A stretch of DNA of 64,000 nucleotides. Origin: Thalassotalea sp. HSM 43 (GTDB lineage: Bacteria > Pseudomonadota > Gammaproteobacteria > Enterobacterales > Alteromonadaceae). The position numbers and the translations under genes are program-made. Shown here in pieces: positions 47,301 through 56,362 of this stretch (its first letter is position 1; each line of letters opens with the position of its first letter). The notes beneath the pieces were generated by a model that made no database searches, was not told the DNA's origin, and saw nothing but the letters and a program-made list of their open reading frames with translations. The DNA is taken from assembly GCF_004752005.1 (NCBI RefSeq), contig NZ_CP038493.1, forward strand, positions 2,628,302 to 2,692,301, read 5' to 3'.

Positions 47301-47409
47301 TAAAGATGACACCTTTATGGCAACCGAGTGGCCTTGGTACGACATCTATAGCTATTCAGGGTCAGCACTGGGACGCGAATATTTTATTCAGCTAAGTCAT
47401 CAGTTTTAA
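44332..47409 (+). CDS. TonB-dependent receptor paired with a subtilase
   Basis: The 1025-residue outer-membrane receptor has a signal peptide ending about residue 32 (SQYAFAEQE), a short acidic-Gln linker, a plug domain (about 55-195) starting VFQVTGSRIS, with VNLRGFGPQYTLTLINGR and YGSDAVSGVINVIL, and a beta-barrel of about 800 residues ending in EYFIQLSHQF with the terminal aromatic needed for Bam-mediated insertion. This architecture, with VTGSRI in front of the plug, is common in marine Alteromonadales receptors for peptides or sugars. A secreted subtilase gene follows after 57 bases, so a peptide ligand is plausible but not shown. Confidence 0.92.
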   Translation: MKVSVNLLAQSIRYSLLASVLSVPVSQYAFAEQETETTVEQEAEQQQTDEDIEVFQVTGSRISQTSFEGPNPVTVITGEDMARQGHITLFDALQDLSQNTGLVDTNEVGASGFTPNANVVNLRGFGPQYTLTLINGRRLANYPAAYQSNSSVVNIGTIPTAAIERVEVLTTGASAIYGSDAVSGVINVILKKDVEGTNVALTYGTGEEHGQDNYRLQLTHGIDLDQGNITLIGEYASSDYVKGGDLDDIDSAFDYPYGDPVMARGAVQIDNWAAYDYLLNPTGEPSYIDPGENGCADLPWTSYQYRSQLPEAEALGQTGGSWGHYCGFDSAKYRTLRPETEKFAFMISANHDMGGDVSGFIDLLYTQNTAETDHGHIAVNGGTVELETGANQLKVKDGNGQYLVMPDWHTLGRILPTQEIGDTAYHFDEESLSITLGIEGELGDHSWEVYFTDSRYELDTEQQALRYQETEEMFFGNYVKEQLGIKVYDGTGTHTVYDRLSPEDIRRLVGTTTTNNKTEAQMASAVITGDLFDMPAGAAQYAAVLEYVNEEFEYQPDELMTRPEGEGWWGLAGFGGFGERSRSSAGLETKLPISDYLNFGFAIRYDQYDSASSSNDGQYTPAYNVEFRPNDEWLFRASYSRSFKAPDMQAIFTRSRAFSFGTDYVSCYEQFFAGSVSPSEFVKDSLYYSQCLGSTFNAEQLPNTELENEEGTSIGLGFVYSPMPELTIKFDYYDVEIRNQVQRGDISSILIEDFHCRYGTGESAPIFGCDIVTGTEDRQGLVIRNENNNSDDPLAGGSLETVNTTAFNLASYRQTGIDSSIEYLLDVGSWGDLRFAASHTGILTTEYDALADDDQAPYSFSDNIANREPQDIVTASVSYFYENFAATLSARYMSELAPHRILPKKDENGDVLFFDQYGDTLNYQINDDGEYIIEDGYFEGQDARLVGETKRSQKRLDPFITANLVLAYSFNEGDTNVSLTVQNVFDEQAPKDDTFMATEWPWYDIYSYSGSALGREYFIQLSHQF

Positions 47410-47466
47410 GCATTAATACATTAACTCGCATGGACGCGGTTTAATAAAAGAATAAAGGGTTAAAAC

Positions 47467-50400
47467 ATGAATACCAAAAAATTCATTTTCGCCGCCGGTG
47501 GTGCACTATATGTTAGTAGTGCAATGGCCGCCGCGCAGATTTGGGATCTTGAGAAAACCGAGCTACCGGCTCATTTACTCGACTCTAATGTGCGCCAACA
47601 AATTGATATTCCGGCAACCGCGGTATCGACGACCAATAGCGTCAAAGCAAAAGTTAATCGCTTTAATGGCATGCCAAGTGTCAACAATGTCGTTAACCAA
47701 CAAATAACGCGCACAGAGAAGTTCAGCTACGACCCCGAGATAAGCGGCAAGCATGAATTTGTCGTGATCTTGGCGCAAGAGCCTGTCGCTACCTACAAAG
47801 GTGGTGTCGCTGGCCTTGAGGCAACGCATTTAAAGACCTTTGCCCAGCAACAAACTGGCAGTCACTTGCAAGCCGATGGTCATTCCGCACCGATGGAACG
47901 CAGTACATTACGCGCGTTGAAAACATCAAGCCAATACCAATCACGTATTGATGCTTACCAAGATTATTTAGTCGCTAGCCAACAGCAATTTGTGCAATCG
48001 GCAGCGTCTATTGGCGTAAACATTAAGCTCAATTATCAATACACCAATGCCATTAATGGTTTTTCGACGGTGATGACCCAGGAGCAAGCACAGCAATTGG
48101 CCTCGTTTGCTAATGTGCTGTCGATTTCGCCGGTAAGAACGTTCCAATTACAAGAATTGGTAAACAGTGAGCTGCTTGGCTCGAGTGACGTGATTGCGGT
48201 TGAACCGGTCTGGAATGCTTGGGGCTACAAAGGTGAGGGGGTGATTGTTGGTGTTGCCGACACCGGTATCAATGCCAGCAGTGCCTCATTTAGTGACGTT
48301 GGTGGTGACGGTTACGTGCATACCAACCCTTTAGGTGATGGCAATTATCTTGGTGATTGTGCAAACCAAGAATGGCGCCACTTATGTAATAACAAACTTA
48401 TTGGTGTTTACTCTTATGAAGAAATCACCAGCTATTACCGTTCTCAACTGGCTCACAAAGTCACAGAAGATCGAGGCGAAGAGGTCGATCTATCTAACGA
48501 TGGCATGATACGACCTGCCAACGGCATAGATTATGTTGGTCATGGTAGCCACACCAGTGGTATTGCTGCCGGTAATTACGTTAAAGATGTCGATTTTCTC
48601 TATCGCCAATTATTAAAAGGCCCTGGTGTTGCAGCCATGGAAGAGCCAATTGGTGATTTATCGGGTATTGCCCCGCACGCGAATGTTATTTCTTATCAGG
48701 TGTGTTTACCCGGTGGTGGCAGCGATGCCCTAGCAGGTTGTTTAGAAACCGCCATGATTGCCGCATTAGAGCAGTCCGTTGAAGATGGCATTGATGTCCT
48801 TAACTGGTCAATTGGTGGTGGTTCCCGCGACCCTTGGGGTGACCCAATTTTGCGAGGCTTTTTGACCTTAAAAGAACATGGTGTTCATGTCACTGCCGCA
48901 GCGGGCAACACCGGTGGTTATGAAGACGTGTCAAACGTTACACCGTGGTCATTGACGGTTGGCGCTACCTCTCTTGGTCGTGACAATGAAAATGTTGGTT
49001 CTGCCACCTTACTATACAGTGTCGATGGTAACGATTTTGATGCTATCGAGCTGGGCGGAGAGCGCGCTTACAGTATTTCGGGTCATGCATCGGGGTTGGC
49101 GGCGTTGGGCGCTAACATGGGGGAATGTATCAACAGTGATTGTTCGCCAGCACCAGTATGTGAGCAGGGCTCCGAATTAATTGACGGCTATTGCTATCTA
49201 CAATGTACTGAAGAGCAACGTCGTAATGCAGAAACTTTAGAATGTGAATTTATTGCCGGTTCAGGCAGTGGCTCACAAGATGATGGTTGTCTTATTGGCG
49301 AACAAAATGTCTTGGGTATGTGTCTGCCTGATCACGTCCATGGACCATCTAGTTGGGAAAGTATTTGTGAAGGTGGTGAAATTGCTCTTTACCCAGAATT
49401 GGACGGCACCATCATTGATGGCGAACTGATCAAAGGTGAACATCAAGGTTATATCTGCCCAACCATTAAGTACGACGATTGTCCTACAGACCACAGAGGT
49501 TTCAGCGGAGCTTCTGACGGTATGTGTTGTTCATACGGTGTGATTGATAACCCAGATGTGGCTAATCAGAAAATCTGGCCGGGTCACCCATTCTTTATCG
49601 AAGACAGTTTTCACGGCGCGTGTCATTCGCCGCAAGGTCAACATTTTGCCAATAATGGTCCGTTAAGTGCTAACAACACCAGCTTGCAATCGGATTTTAC
49701 CCAGTCGATTGAAACCGCCGGTAATGTTGCCAGCAAATTGACCGCGTACCAAGGTAAACATGACGGTGCAAATGCAGCAGATATCTCTGCCACGCCAGTG
49801 CCTGTTCTGCCACAAATGAAAATATTTGCTGGCGACCCATATTGTCTTGATTTAGACAGCTGGAAAGATCCGAACCAGCCAAACGTTGATTTTGATTTTA
49901 CTGATAAAATTTTAGTGTGTGGTCGTGGTGATGATTCAGTTATTGGCAATGTCTCACGTATTAATAAAGCCCAAGACGCGTTTTATCGTGATGCCGCTGG
50001 TATGGTGTTATATAACACCACCAAAGAGTATCCATACAATTATCGTTATGCGACCGCATTAAACTTCCCGGTTTATGCTGATGAAGAGCAAACCGAAATC
50101 ATCGAATATAAAAACTTCCCATACATTCATGTCGGTAATGGTTCTTGGAAGCGTGGTGTTGGTCGAACAACGTTACGTCAGATGTTTATTGAAAACAGTG
50201 AGTTGCATCTACAGATTAACTCGGTGCAAAAATCGATATCTTATGATCCAAAGCGTATTCGCGACTTGGCTGGTTTTTCTTCGAAAGGTCCAAACAAATA
50301 TTATCCAAGCCTTATGGGGCCATCATTGGTGGCACCAGGTGAAAATATCCTAGCGCCTTTCACCAATGACAGTGCCTTTACCACCCGTGCAAATTCAGCG

Positions 50401-53400
50401 GATTATGCTTTTGATACCGGTACCTCTATGGCCGCACCGCATATGGCGGGTGTTATGGCACTATTGGCACAAGTGCGTGGCGATGAGTGGACCGCAACTG
50501 AACGTGAATCGGCAGTGATGCTGACCGCAGGTACGGTCACCGGTGGTTCATGGTTACGTATTGACTGTTCTGGTTTGGACATCGTCAATAACCAAGATTT
50601 CACTGATTACAATCAAGATGCGGATGTGGTTTGTCCGGAATACGATGAAGACAATATTTTCCATCAAGAATTTGTTTATGAGGCACCGTATATTGATGTT
50701 GAAACCGGTGACTATGCCGTTGATGAAAACGATGAGATCTTGCAAAAAGTATTTAAAAGCTACTTTGAACGTCAGCAAACTCGTTCGTGGGAAGCCGGTT
50801 CTGGCTTGGTTAATGTCGAAGCAGCGCTGCATTCTGGTCTTATCATGGATGAGAGCTACGACAATTATATGGCCGCCGATCCAAACAAAGGGGGTGACAT
50901 TACTCAGTTAAATTTACCGTATTTATTTAACGGTGAGTGCAGCGGCGAGTGTTACTTTACCCGTACTTTTACATCAACTGTTGCCGGCACTAATACCTGG
51001 GTAATTGATGTTGAAACCAGTGAAGAGTCGATTACCTTAGAAGCCTCAAAAGACAGCTTTACGCTCAATAAAGGTGAATCTGCGACAGTATTCTTTACGG
51101 CAAGAATAAAGCGTTCAACCAGTGCCAGCTCAGATGGTTCAGGTATGGTCGATGGTGTGGTTAATTTGATCGCGCAAACACCGGGTGTGGTGTCGGCGCA
51201 TCTACCTGTCGGCATCGCCTTAACGCCGTCACGACTACCCCTTATGGGACAAGGTAAGGCGTCTGAAGATGTTGGCCAATTCCCATTAAAAGGCATAGCG
51301 CCGTGGGGGTCGACTGACGACTTACAAGCGAATATTTATCATCAAGGCGGCGTGTCATATATCGCTACCGATAGTGACGGACAACTTGTTAGCCAAGGCG
51401 CAGGACAATTTTTCTTCGACAGCAGCGAGTTTAGCCATAACTCAACACTTATTGGCCAAACAGAGCTGGTCGTTGACCAAAGCCCTAACCATGGTGACCT
51501 TACTCAGCAAGCCGCAGAGTTCTCTATCGCTGAAGACTCGTTGCACTTGTTATGGGTTGATGTGCCTGCCAATACTAAGTTACTGGCCATAGATGTATTA
51601 GAGCATGTCGCAAGCTCAACTGAAGCCAGCGGTCTGCCTGATGATATCTGGAAACGCGGCGATTTACTGGTGGTTGTTGGACGAGACAATGACAACAACC
51701 AAGAGCTGGACTACAAACAAGAAGGCATGTGTGTGTCGTCGACCGAGTTGAGCTTAAACCATTGTTTGATTCATTATCCTGAGCCAGGCAAATACTGGAT
51801 TCATCTGCAAAATGTTGGCACCAGCCGCTTTACCGAAGTCAAAGACACCTTTAAGTACGCACTGTCGGTTATCAGCGATGAGGCGTCAAATGAGATGACC
51901 GTTATCGCCCCTGAGTCTTACCAAGGAACGCAATCGTTTACCTTGGATGTGGCGTACGATATCGCCCTTAATCAAGGTGATGCGGTATATGGCTTTGTCG
52001 AGTTGGGCAGCTCTGAAAACAACCTAAATAATTTAGGTGCGATGCCTGTCAAACTTGAGCGTGGTGAAGATTCATTTACCGTTGAAGTGTCCGATACAGA
52101 GGTTAAAGCCGGAAATTATGTTCGTGTCGATGTCGCTTATGCGCCTAACCATACCGGCTATCAGCGTACCTTTGAATTAGATGTCGAACTACCAGAGGGG
52201 TTAACCTACATCCCTTATAGTGTTGGTGGTGATCCACGTTTTGTTACCGGTTATCAGGAACAAGCAAACAAATTGACCATCAGTGGTTATCAGCCTAACA
52301 GTTATCGTATGCTGCCGTTTTACCAAATCAGCAGCAACGTCAACCCTGATAAAGAAGGTTTTGAAGATCACCCATTAGCCGCGGCCTATAGTGCGCAATG
52401 TTCAACACCAAATGTTGGCTCATACATTGATGGCTCACATCCAAATGGTGGCTATATTGATTTAGCGCGCTTGAATTGGCGCTTGGCGAACCCGCCTTAT
52501 GGTTCTGAGCAGCCAAATCGAATGGACTCATGGCGCGATATGATCCGTCTAAATACCCAGCAATTATTTGGCTTTGGTACCGATGCTGATTTCAATATGT
52601 TCAATGCACCAAACGCATACCATGAATTGCGTATTAGCCCTATGGGTTATATTGACTCGGGTGCTGATTACCCTATGTTTGGCGTGCCTTATGGCGACCC
52701 GTTTACCAGCATGCACTTTTTACCGGACATTCGTTTAGCAGCACTGACGGTTGGTAGCGCCGATACGCAATTAACCACAGGTAAGAAAGCACCTGCCGAT
52801 GCGTTATTGGCCGATGATGCACAAGGCATTACCTTGGCGGCATTTAGAAGTGAGAGCAACAAGAACGTCATCATCGAGTGGGACAATGCCTACACTGTCA
52901 AAGGTGATCGATACAACTTTGGTAGCGAAGGCACACCGCAAGGCGATAGTTTCGACTTTATGGCGATGATTGATCTTGAATACAGCTATGAAGTGGGCAG
53001 CTATGAATTGATTTTTGCTTATGACAACATTCAAACAACCCACAGCTTAGGTTCGATAGGCTTCCATGGAATGGCTGGCTTGCGTACCACTTTTGGTCCG
53101 GTAGGCGGCTATCGCAACCGCTCAATTGGTTACAATAACATCGACCAATTATTGCATGATGATCTGGTTATTTGTTTTGACTTTGTCGGTGATGATTACA
53201 GTAAATCAAACTTTAGTTTTTGGCTAAAAGTCGATGAGGCCGCTGCAGGTGAAGAGATTGAGTTTACGGTTAAAACCAAGCTCGATCGAATCACCAAGTC
53301 AGTGACTAATACGATGACAGTGGCTGGCAATATCAGCATCAGTGATATCGATGATGTGGTTATTAATCAAGGTGAGCGTGTCGAGATACCTGTTATTTAT

Positions 53401-53790
53401 AATGACATTGCCAATAGCAACAACCAAATTAGTGTGGTTGCCGATTCATTAGTGACCGAACTATCTGGTCATAGCCCTGGTTCGATATTAACTATTGACG
53501 CCCGTTGTGACTTTGCTGGCACGACACAAGTCGAGGTGACAGTAACCGACATGGATAACGCCGATGATAAAGCCAGTACCTCGTTCTTGGTTAATGTACA
53601 GCCGGTAAATGGTTTTACAGCGAATGCTGATTGTAACAGCGAAAGCGAGTCTGAAAACGAATCAGAGTCAGGTTCTGGTTCACTCGAAGTTGAAAAAGAC
53701 TCCGACAGTTCAGGTGGTTCTTTGGCCTTTATGTTATTGGCATTATTACTACTAAGCACGCTAGTTCGTGCTAACAAAGCGGTGAAATAA
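47467..53790 (+). CDS. giant secreted S8 subtilase with GlyGly-CTERM sorting tail
   Basis: A 2107-residue exported serine protease. It has a signal peptide (cleaved near AMAAA, residue 22), an I9-type propeptide (about 80-230) and a subtilisin domain with D265 in GVADTGIN, H359 in GHGSHTSG, oxyanion N481 in AAAGNTGG and S987 in GTSMAAPH. Between N481 and S987 lie a 14-cysteine insertion (C554-C719) and a PA-like domain (about 780-900). Long beta-sandwich-like regions follow (about 1140-2060). The tail is a Ser/Glu-rich linker, SGGS, a hydrophobic helix and basic residues: a GlyGly-CTERM signal cut by rhombosortase and linked to type II secretion. It probably digests external protein for the receptor upstream. 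Confidence 0.92.
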   Translation: MNTKKFIFAAGGALYVSSAMAAAQIWDLEKTELPAHLLDSNVRQQIDIPATAVSTTNSVKAKVNRFNGMPSVNNVVNQQITRTEKFSYDPEISGKHEFVVILAQEPVATYKGGVAGLEATHLKTFAQQQTGSHLQADGHSAPMERSTLRALKTSSQYQSRIDAYQDYLVASQQQFVQSAASIGVNIKLNYQYTNAINGFSTVMTQEQAQQLASFANVLSISPVRTFQLQELVNSELLGSSDVIAVEPVWNAWGYKGEGVIVGVADTGINASSASFSDVGGDGYVHTNPLGDGNYLGDCANQEWRHLCNNKLIGVYSYEEITSYYRSQLAHKVTEDRGEEVDLSNDGMIRPANGIDYVGHGSHTSGIAAGNYVKDVDFLYRQLLKGPGVAAMEEPIGDLSGIAPHANVISYQVCLPGGGSDALAGCLETAMIAALEQSVEDGIDVLNWSIGGGSRDPWGDPILRGFLTLKEHGVHVTAAAGNTGGYEDVSNVTPWSLTVGATSLGRDNENVGSATLLYSVDGNDFDAIELGGERAYSISGHASGLAALGANMGECINSDCSPAPVCEQGSELIDGYCYLQCTEEQRRNAETLECEFIAGSGSGSQDDGCLIGEQNVLGMCLPDHVHGPSSWESICEGGEIALYPELDGTIIDGELIKGEHQGYICPTIKYDDCPTDHRGFSGASDGMCCSYGVIDNPDVANQKIWPGHPFFIEDSFHGACHSPQGQHFANNGPLSANNTSLQSDFTQSIETAGNVASKLTAYQGKHDGANAADISATPVPVLPQMKIFAGDPYCLDLDSWKDPNQPNVDFDFTDKILVCGRGDDSVIGNVSRINKAQDAFYRDAAGMVLYNTTKEYPYNYRYATALNFPVYADEEQTEIIEYKNFPYIHVGNGSWKRGVGRTTLRQMFIENSELHLQINSVQKSISYDPKRIRDLAGFSSKGPNKYYPSLMGPSLVAPGENILAPFTNDSAFTTRANSADYAFDTGTSMAAPHMAGVMALLAQVRGDEWTATERESAVMLTAGTVTGGSWLRIDCSGLDIVNNQDFTDYNQDADVVCPEYDEDNIFHQEFVYEAPYIDVETGDYAVDENDEILQKVFKSYFERQQTRSWEAGSGLVNVEAALHSGLIMDESYDNYMAADPNKGGDITQLNLPYLFNGECSGECYFTRTFTSTVAGTNTWVIDVETSEESITLEASKDSFTLNKGESATVFFTARIKRSTSASSDGSGMVDGVVNLIAQTPGVVSAHLPVGIALTPSRLPLMGQGKASEDVGQFPLKGIAPWGSTDDLQANIYHQGGVSYIATDSDGQLVSQGAGQFFFDSSEFSHNSTLIGQTELVVDQSPNHGDLTQQAAEFSIAEDSLHLLWVDVPANTKLLAIDVLEHVASSTEASGLPDDIWKRGDLLVVVGRDNDNNQELDYKQEGMCVSSTELSLNHCLIHYPEPGKYWIHLQNVGTSRFTEVKDTFKYALSVISDEASNEMTVIAPESYQGTQSFTLDVAYDIALNQGDAVYGFVELGSSENNLNNLGAMPVKLERGEDSFTVEVSDTEVKAGNYVRVDVAYAPNHTGYQRTFELDVELPEGLTYIPYSVGGDPRFVTGYQEQANKLTISGYQPNSYRMLPFYQISSNVNPDKEGFEDHPLAAAYSAQCSTPNVGSYIDGSHPNGGYIDLARLNWRLANPPYGSEQPNRMDSWRDMIRLNTQQLFGFGTDADFNMFNAPNAYHELRISPMGYIDSGADYPMFGVPYGDPFTSMHFLPDIRLAALTVGSADTQLTTGKKAPADALLADDAQGITLAAFRSESNKNVIIEWDNAYTVKGDRYNFGSEGTPQGDSFDFMAMIDLEYSYEVGSYELIFAYDNIQTTHSLGSIGFHGMAGLRTTFGPVGGYRNRSIGYNNIDQLLHDDLVICFDFVGDDYSKSNFSFWLKVDEAAAGEEIEFTVKTKLDRITKSVTNTMTVAGNISISDIDDVVINQGERVEIPVIYNDIANSNNQISVVADSLVTELSGHSPGSILTIDARCDFAGTTQVEVTVTDMDNADDKASTSFLVNVQPVNGFTANADCNSESESENESESGSGSLEVEKDSDSSGGSLAFMLLALLLLSTLVRANKAVK

Positions 53791-53819
53791 ACCATAAACA
53801 CCTAGACCTATGTGTTATT

Positions 53820-53851
53820 AAAAAGCCCGAAGAATTTACTTCGGGCTTTTT
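53820..53851. terminator. bidirectional terminator after the subtilase gene
   Basis: AAAAAGCCCGAAG/CTTCGGGCTTTTT with a 6-base loop, symmetric with A and T runs. It ends the receptor-subtilase transcript and the small minus-strand gene. Confidence 0.88.
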
Positions 53852-53886
53852 TATTGGCTTGCTATTTTATCGATGACTTAAATAAC

Positions 53887-54330
53887 TCAGACAGACGTAA
53901 CCGGTTTATCGGCGCACAAATACCATTGCTTAAGTTTAACTGAGTGATAACTGCCGGTTTCTAATACTAAGTTGTCGAGCAACGGTGGTTTCTTTAAATA
54001 CGGTTGCCATTGGCGCAGAGTTTCGTCATGGGCATACCAACTTAAAATACGGATTCGAATGGTATCATCGCCGATGATACTGACGACTTTTACATGCACC
54101 TGAACCTGTCCTTGATACCAATGTAAGTAACCGTTTTCATCGGCAAGTTGATACTTTGCGGTGGCTTCACGACACAGGGTCTTGTCCAGTAATTCTTTAC
54201 TGCTTGCCTTGCCATCATCAGCGCTGGCTGGCGATAAGCGAAACAACAAACAGCACGTCAGCAGCAGTAATAATGCAGCTAGCAACGCACTGGGGAGTTC
54301 GCTTTTTATCTTAAAACTTGGTTTAGTCAT
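53887..54330 (-). CDS. small exported or membrane-anchored protein, unknown
   Basis: A 147-residue protein with one hydrophobic N-terminal segment (about 14-32, LLAALLLLLTCCLLF) followed by SPASADDG, a possible signal peptidase site. The rest is a periplasmic-type domain with two cysteines (TLCRE and WYLCAD) that could form a disulfide, and a central WYQGQVQVHVKVVSIIGDDT. I do not recognise the family. It is divergent from ndk and convergent with the subtilase gene. Its expression appears independent. Confidence 0.65.
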   Translation of the reverse strand: MTKPSFKIKSELPSALLAALLLLLTCCLLFRLSPASADDGKASSKELLDKTLCREATAKYQLADENGYLHWYQGQVQVHVKVVSIIGDDTIRIRILSWYAHDETLRQWQPYLKKPPLLDNLVLETGSYHSVKLKQWYLCADKPVTSV

Positions 54331-54495
54331 TCTTTATAAACAACAAAATTGCAACATCGATATATCCAAACTAGCATTAATTGTCTCTTGGATCAGGTAA
54401 AAGCCGACACAGGGGAAATTTTAGCGTGTGTTTTTCCATTATTTCCTCTATAATCGCGCCAAAATTTTTATATAACAATTTATTGAGGGCTTATC

Positions 54496-54927
54496 ATGGC
54501 TATCGAACGTACTTTTTCTATCGTAAAACCAGATGCAGTTGCTAAAAACGTTGTCGGTGCAATCTACAACCGTTTCGAATCTGCTGGTCTTAAAATCATC
54601 GCTTCTAAAATGGTTCACTTGAGCCGTGAAAAAGCTGAAGGTTTCTACGCTGAGCACAGCGAGCGTCCATTCTTTGGTGCTCTAGTTGACTTCATGACGT
54701 CTGGTCCAGTTATGGTTCAAGTTCTAGAAGGCGAAAACGCTGTTCTTAAGAACCGTGAAATCATGGGTGCTACTAACCCAGCTGAAGCTCTAGCCGGTAC
54801 TCTTCGTAGCGACTACGCTGAATCAATCGACGAAAATGCTGTTCACGGTTCAGATGCGCTTGAGTCAGCTGCTCGTGAAATCGCATACTTCTTCTCTGAC
54901 GAAGAAATCTGCCCACGTACTCGCTAA
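54496..54927 (+). CDS. ndk: nucleoside diphosphate kinase
   Basis: The 143-residue enzyme transfers the gamma phosphate between nucleoside triphosphates and diphosphates. The catalytic H117 is in the signature [13 protein letters not shown], and the fold start [16 protein letters not shown] is canonical. TATAAT at 54449-54454 is a likely minus-10 box, and TTGAGGG precedes the ATG. Codon use is strongly biased to GCT, GGT, CGT and GTT, more than in its neighbours, as expected for high expression. It precedes the rlmN block but ends with its own terminator. Confidence 0.97.
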   Translation: MAIERTFSIVKPDAVAKNVVGAIYNRFESAGLKIIASKMVHLSREKAEGFYAEHSERPFFGALVDFMTSGPVMVQVLEGENAVLKNREIMGATNPAEALAGTLRSDYAESIDENAVHGSDALESAAREIAYFFSDEEICPRTR

Positions 54928-54945
54928 TTTAGCGAATGACGTATA

Positions 54946-55007
54946 ACAGGTCGCATTGCGACCTGTAAACAAGAAGGATTTTGCTGCTATCAGTGAAATC
55001 CTTTTTT
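54946..55007 (+). terminator. double hairpin terminator of ndk
   Basis: First a perfect stem ACAGGTCGC/GCGACCTGT (54946-54966). Then AAGGATTT/AAATCCTT (54974-55003), followed by a T run. The second is the terminator; the first may protect the mRNA 3' end. Confidence 0.72.
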
Positions 55008-55157
55008 GTCTTAATGTGACCGACTAAGTGAGCGGTTGTGAATTTGTTAGTCGACTGACAATACAGTCCATTAACAAATTCATAACAATGTAAAATTGTT
55101 TGCTTTGTTTAAAAATTGTACAATCTGTCCCCGTGTAAATGAAAGTGAGCCAATTTA

Positions 55158-56288
55158 ATGACTGACACTGCTGTAAAAAAGGTAAACCTGCTGGATTTTG
55201 ATCATCAGATGATGCGCGAATATTTTGCCTCGATAGGCGAAAAACCATTCCGTGCCGATCAAGTGATGAAGTGGATTTATCATTTTGGTTACGATGACTT
55301 TGAAAAAATGACCAATTTAAATAAGGCATTGCGTCAAAAGTTAGCTCGCTTGACTGAAATTAAAGCACCAGAAATTTCAGAAAAACAAGTGTCGAATGAT
55401 GGCACCATTAAATACGCCATTAAGCTTGAAGGTGGTCAAGAAGTTGAAACGGTGTGGATCCCAGAAAACGGTCGCGCGACGCTGTGTGTTTCATCACAAG
55501 TTGGTTGTGCATTAGAATGCACGTTCTGCTCAACCGCACAACAAGGCTTTAATCGTAACTTATCGGTGTCTGAAATCATCGGTCAGGTATGGCGTGTTGC
55601 CAATGATATTGGTGCGACTCGTATTGCCGGTACTCGTCCTATCACCAACATCGTTATGATGGGTATGGGTGAGCCATTATTGAACATGAAAAATCTGATC
55701 CCGGCATTGAAAACCTTTTTAGATGATTTGGGCTATGGTTTATCAAAACGTCGTGTAACGGTATCGACCTCTGGTGTGGTTCCTGCGTTAGATATGCTTA
55801 AGAAAGAGGTAGATTGTGCCTTGGCTATTTCAGTGCATGCCCCGGATAACACCTTGCGTGACGAATTAGTGCCAATCAATAAAAAGTACCCATTGGAAGA
55901 ATTCTTAGCTGCGAGTCGTCGTTATATCGATGGTTCAAAAGCCAACAAACAGGTGACTATTGAGTATGTCATGCTCGATCATGTTAACGATTCAACCGAT
56001 CAAGCGCACGATTTAGCCAAAGCATTAGAAGGCACGCCAAGTAAAATCAATTTAATTCCGTTCAATCCATATCCGGGATCACCATACGGTCGTTCAAGCA
56101 ATTCGCGTATCGATCGTTTTGATAAAGTCCTGCAAAGTTATGGTCTTACTGTTATTACTCGTCGTACCCGTGGTGACGATATCGATGCCGCTTGTGGACA
56201 ACTGGCTGGCGATATCAAGGACAGAACCAAGCGTGCCCTGAAGAAACAACTTAAAGACAACGAAGAAATTTCAGTTAAAGTGGTGTAA
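55158..56288 (+). CDS. rlmN: dual-specificity 23S rRNA/tRNA adenine C2-methyltransferase RlmN
   Basis: A 376-residue radical-SAM enzyme that methylates A2503 of 23S rRNA and A37 of some tRNAs. The 4Fe-4S cysteines are C117, C121 and C124 in CALECTFC, and a partner cysteine lies in the C-terminal ACGQLAG. The N-terminal accessory helices contain [14 protein letters not shown]. Length is typical (E. coli 384). It heads the conserved block also found in E. coli (rlmN, rodZ, ispG, hisS, yfgM, bamB, der), here with pilW inserted after it. Confidence 0.96.
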   Translation: MTDTAVKKVNLLDFDHQMMREYFASIGEKPFRADQVMKWIYHFGYDDFEKMTNLNKALRQKLARLTEIKAPEISEKQVSNDGTIKYAIKLEGGQEVETVWIPENGRATLCVSSQVGCALECTFCSTAQQGFNRNLSVSEIIGQVWRVANDIGATRIAGTRPITNIVMMGMGEPLLNMKNLIPALKTFLDDLGYGLSKRRVTVSTSGVVPALDMLKKEVDCALAISVHAPDNTLRDELVPINKKYPLEEFLAASRRYIDGSKANKQVTIEYVMLDHVNDSTDQAHDLAKALEGTPSKINLIPFNPYPGSPYGRSSNSRIDRFDKVLQSYGLTVITRRTRGDDIDAACGQLAGDIKDRTKRALKKQLKDNEEISVKVV

Positions 56289-56300
56289 TTTGTCGTCAGG

Positions 56301-56330
56301 CAAGGTAATCTAGGCAGTTAGATTACCTTG
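56301..56330 (+). terminator. stem-loop between rlmN and pilW
   Basis: CAAGGTAATCTA/TAGATTACCTTG with a 6-base loop, a perfect 12-bp stem. It lacks a U run (TTGGCAATAA), so it is more likely a processing or attenuating structure than a full terminator. Confidence 0.45.
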
Positions 56331-56362
56331 TTGGCAATAATAACAATCATAGAGCTGAAGAT

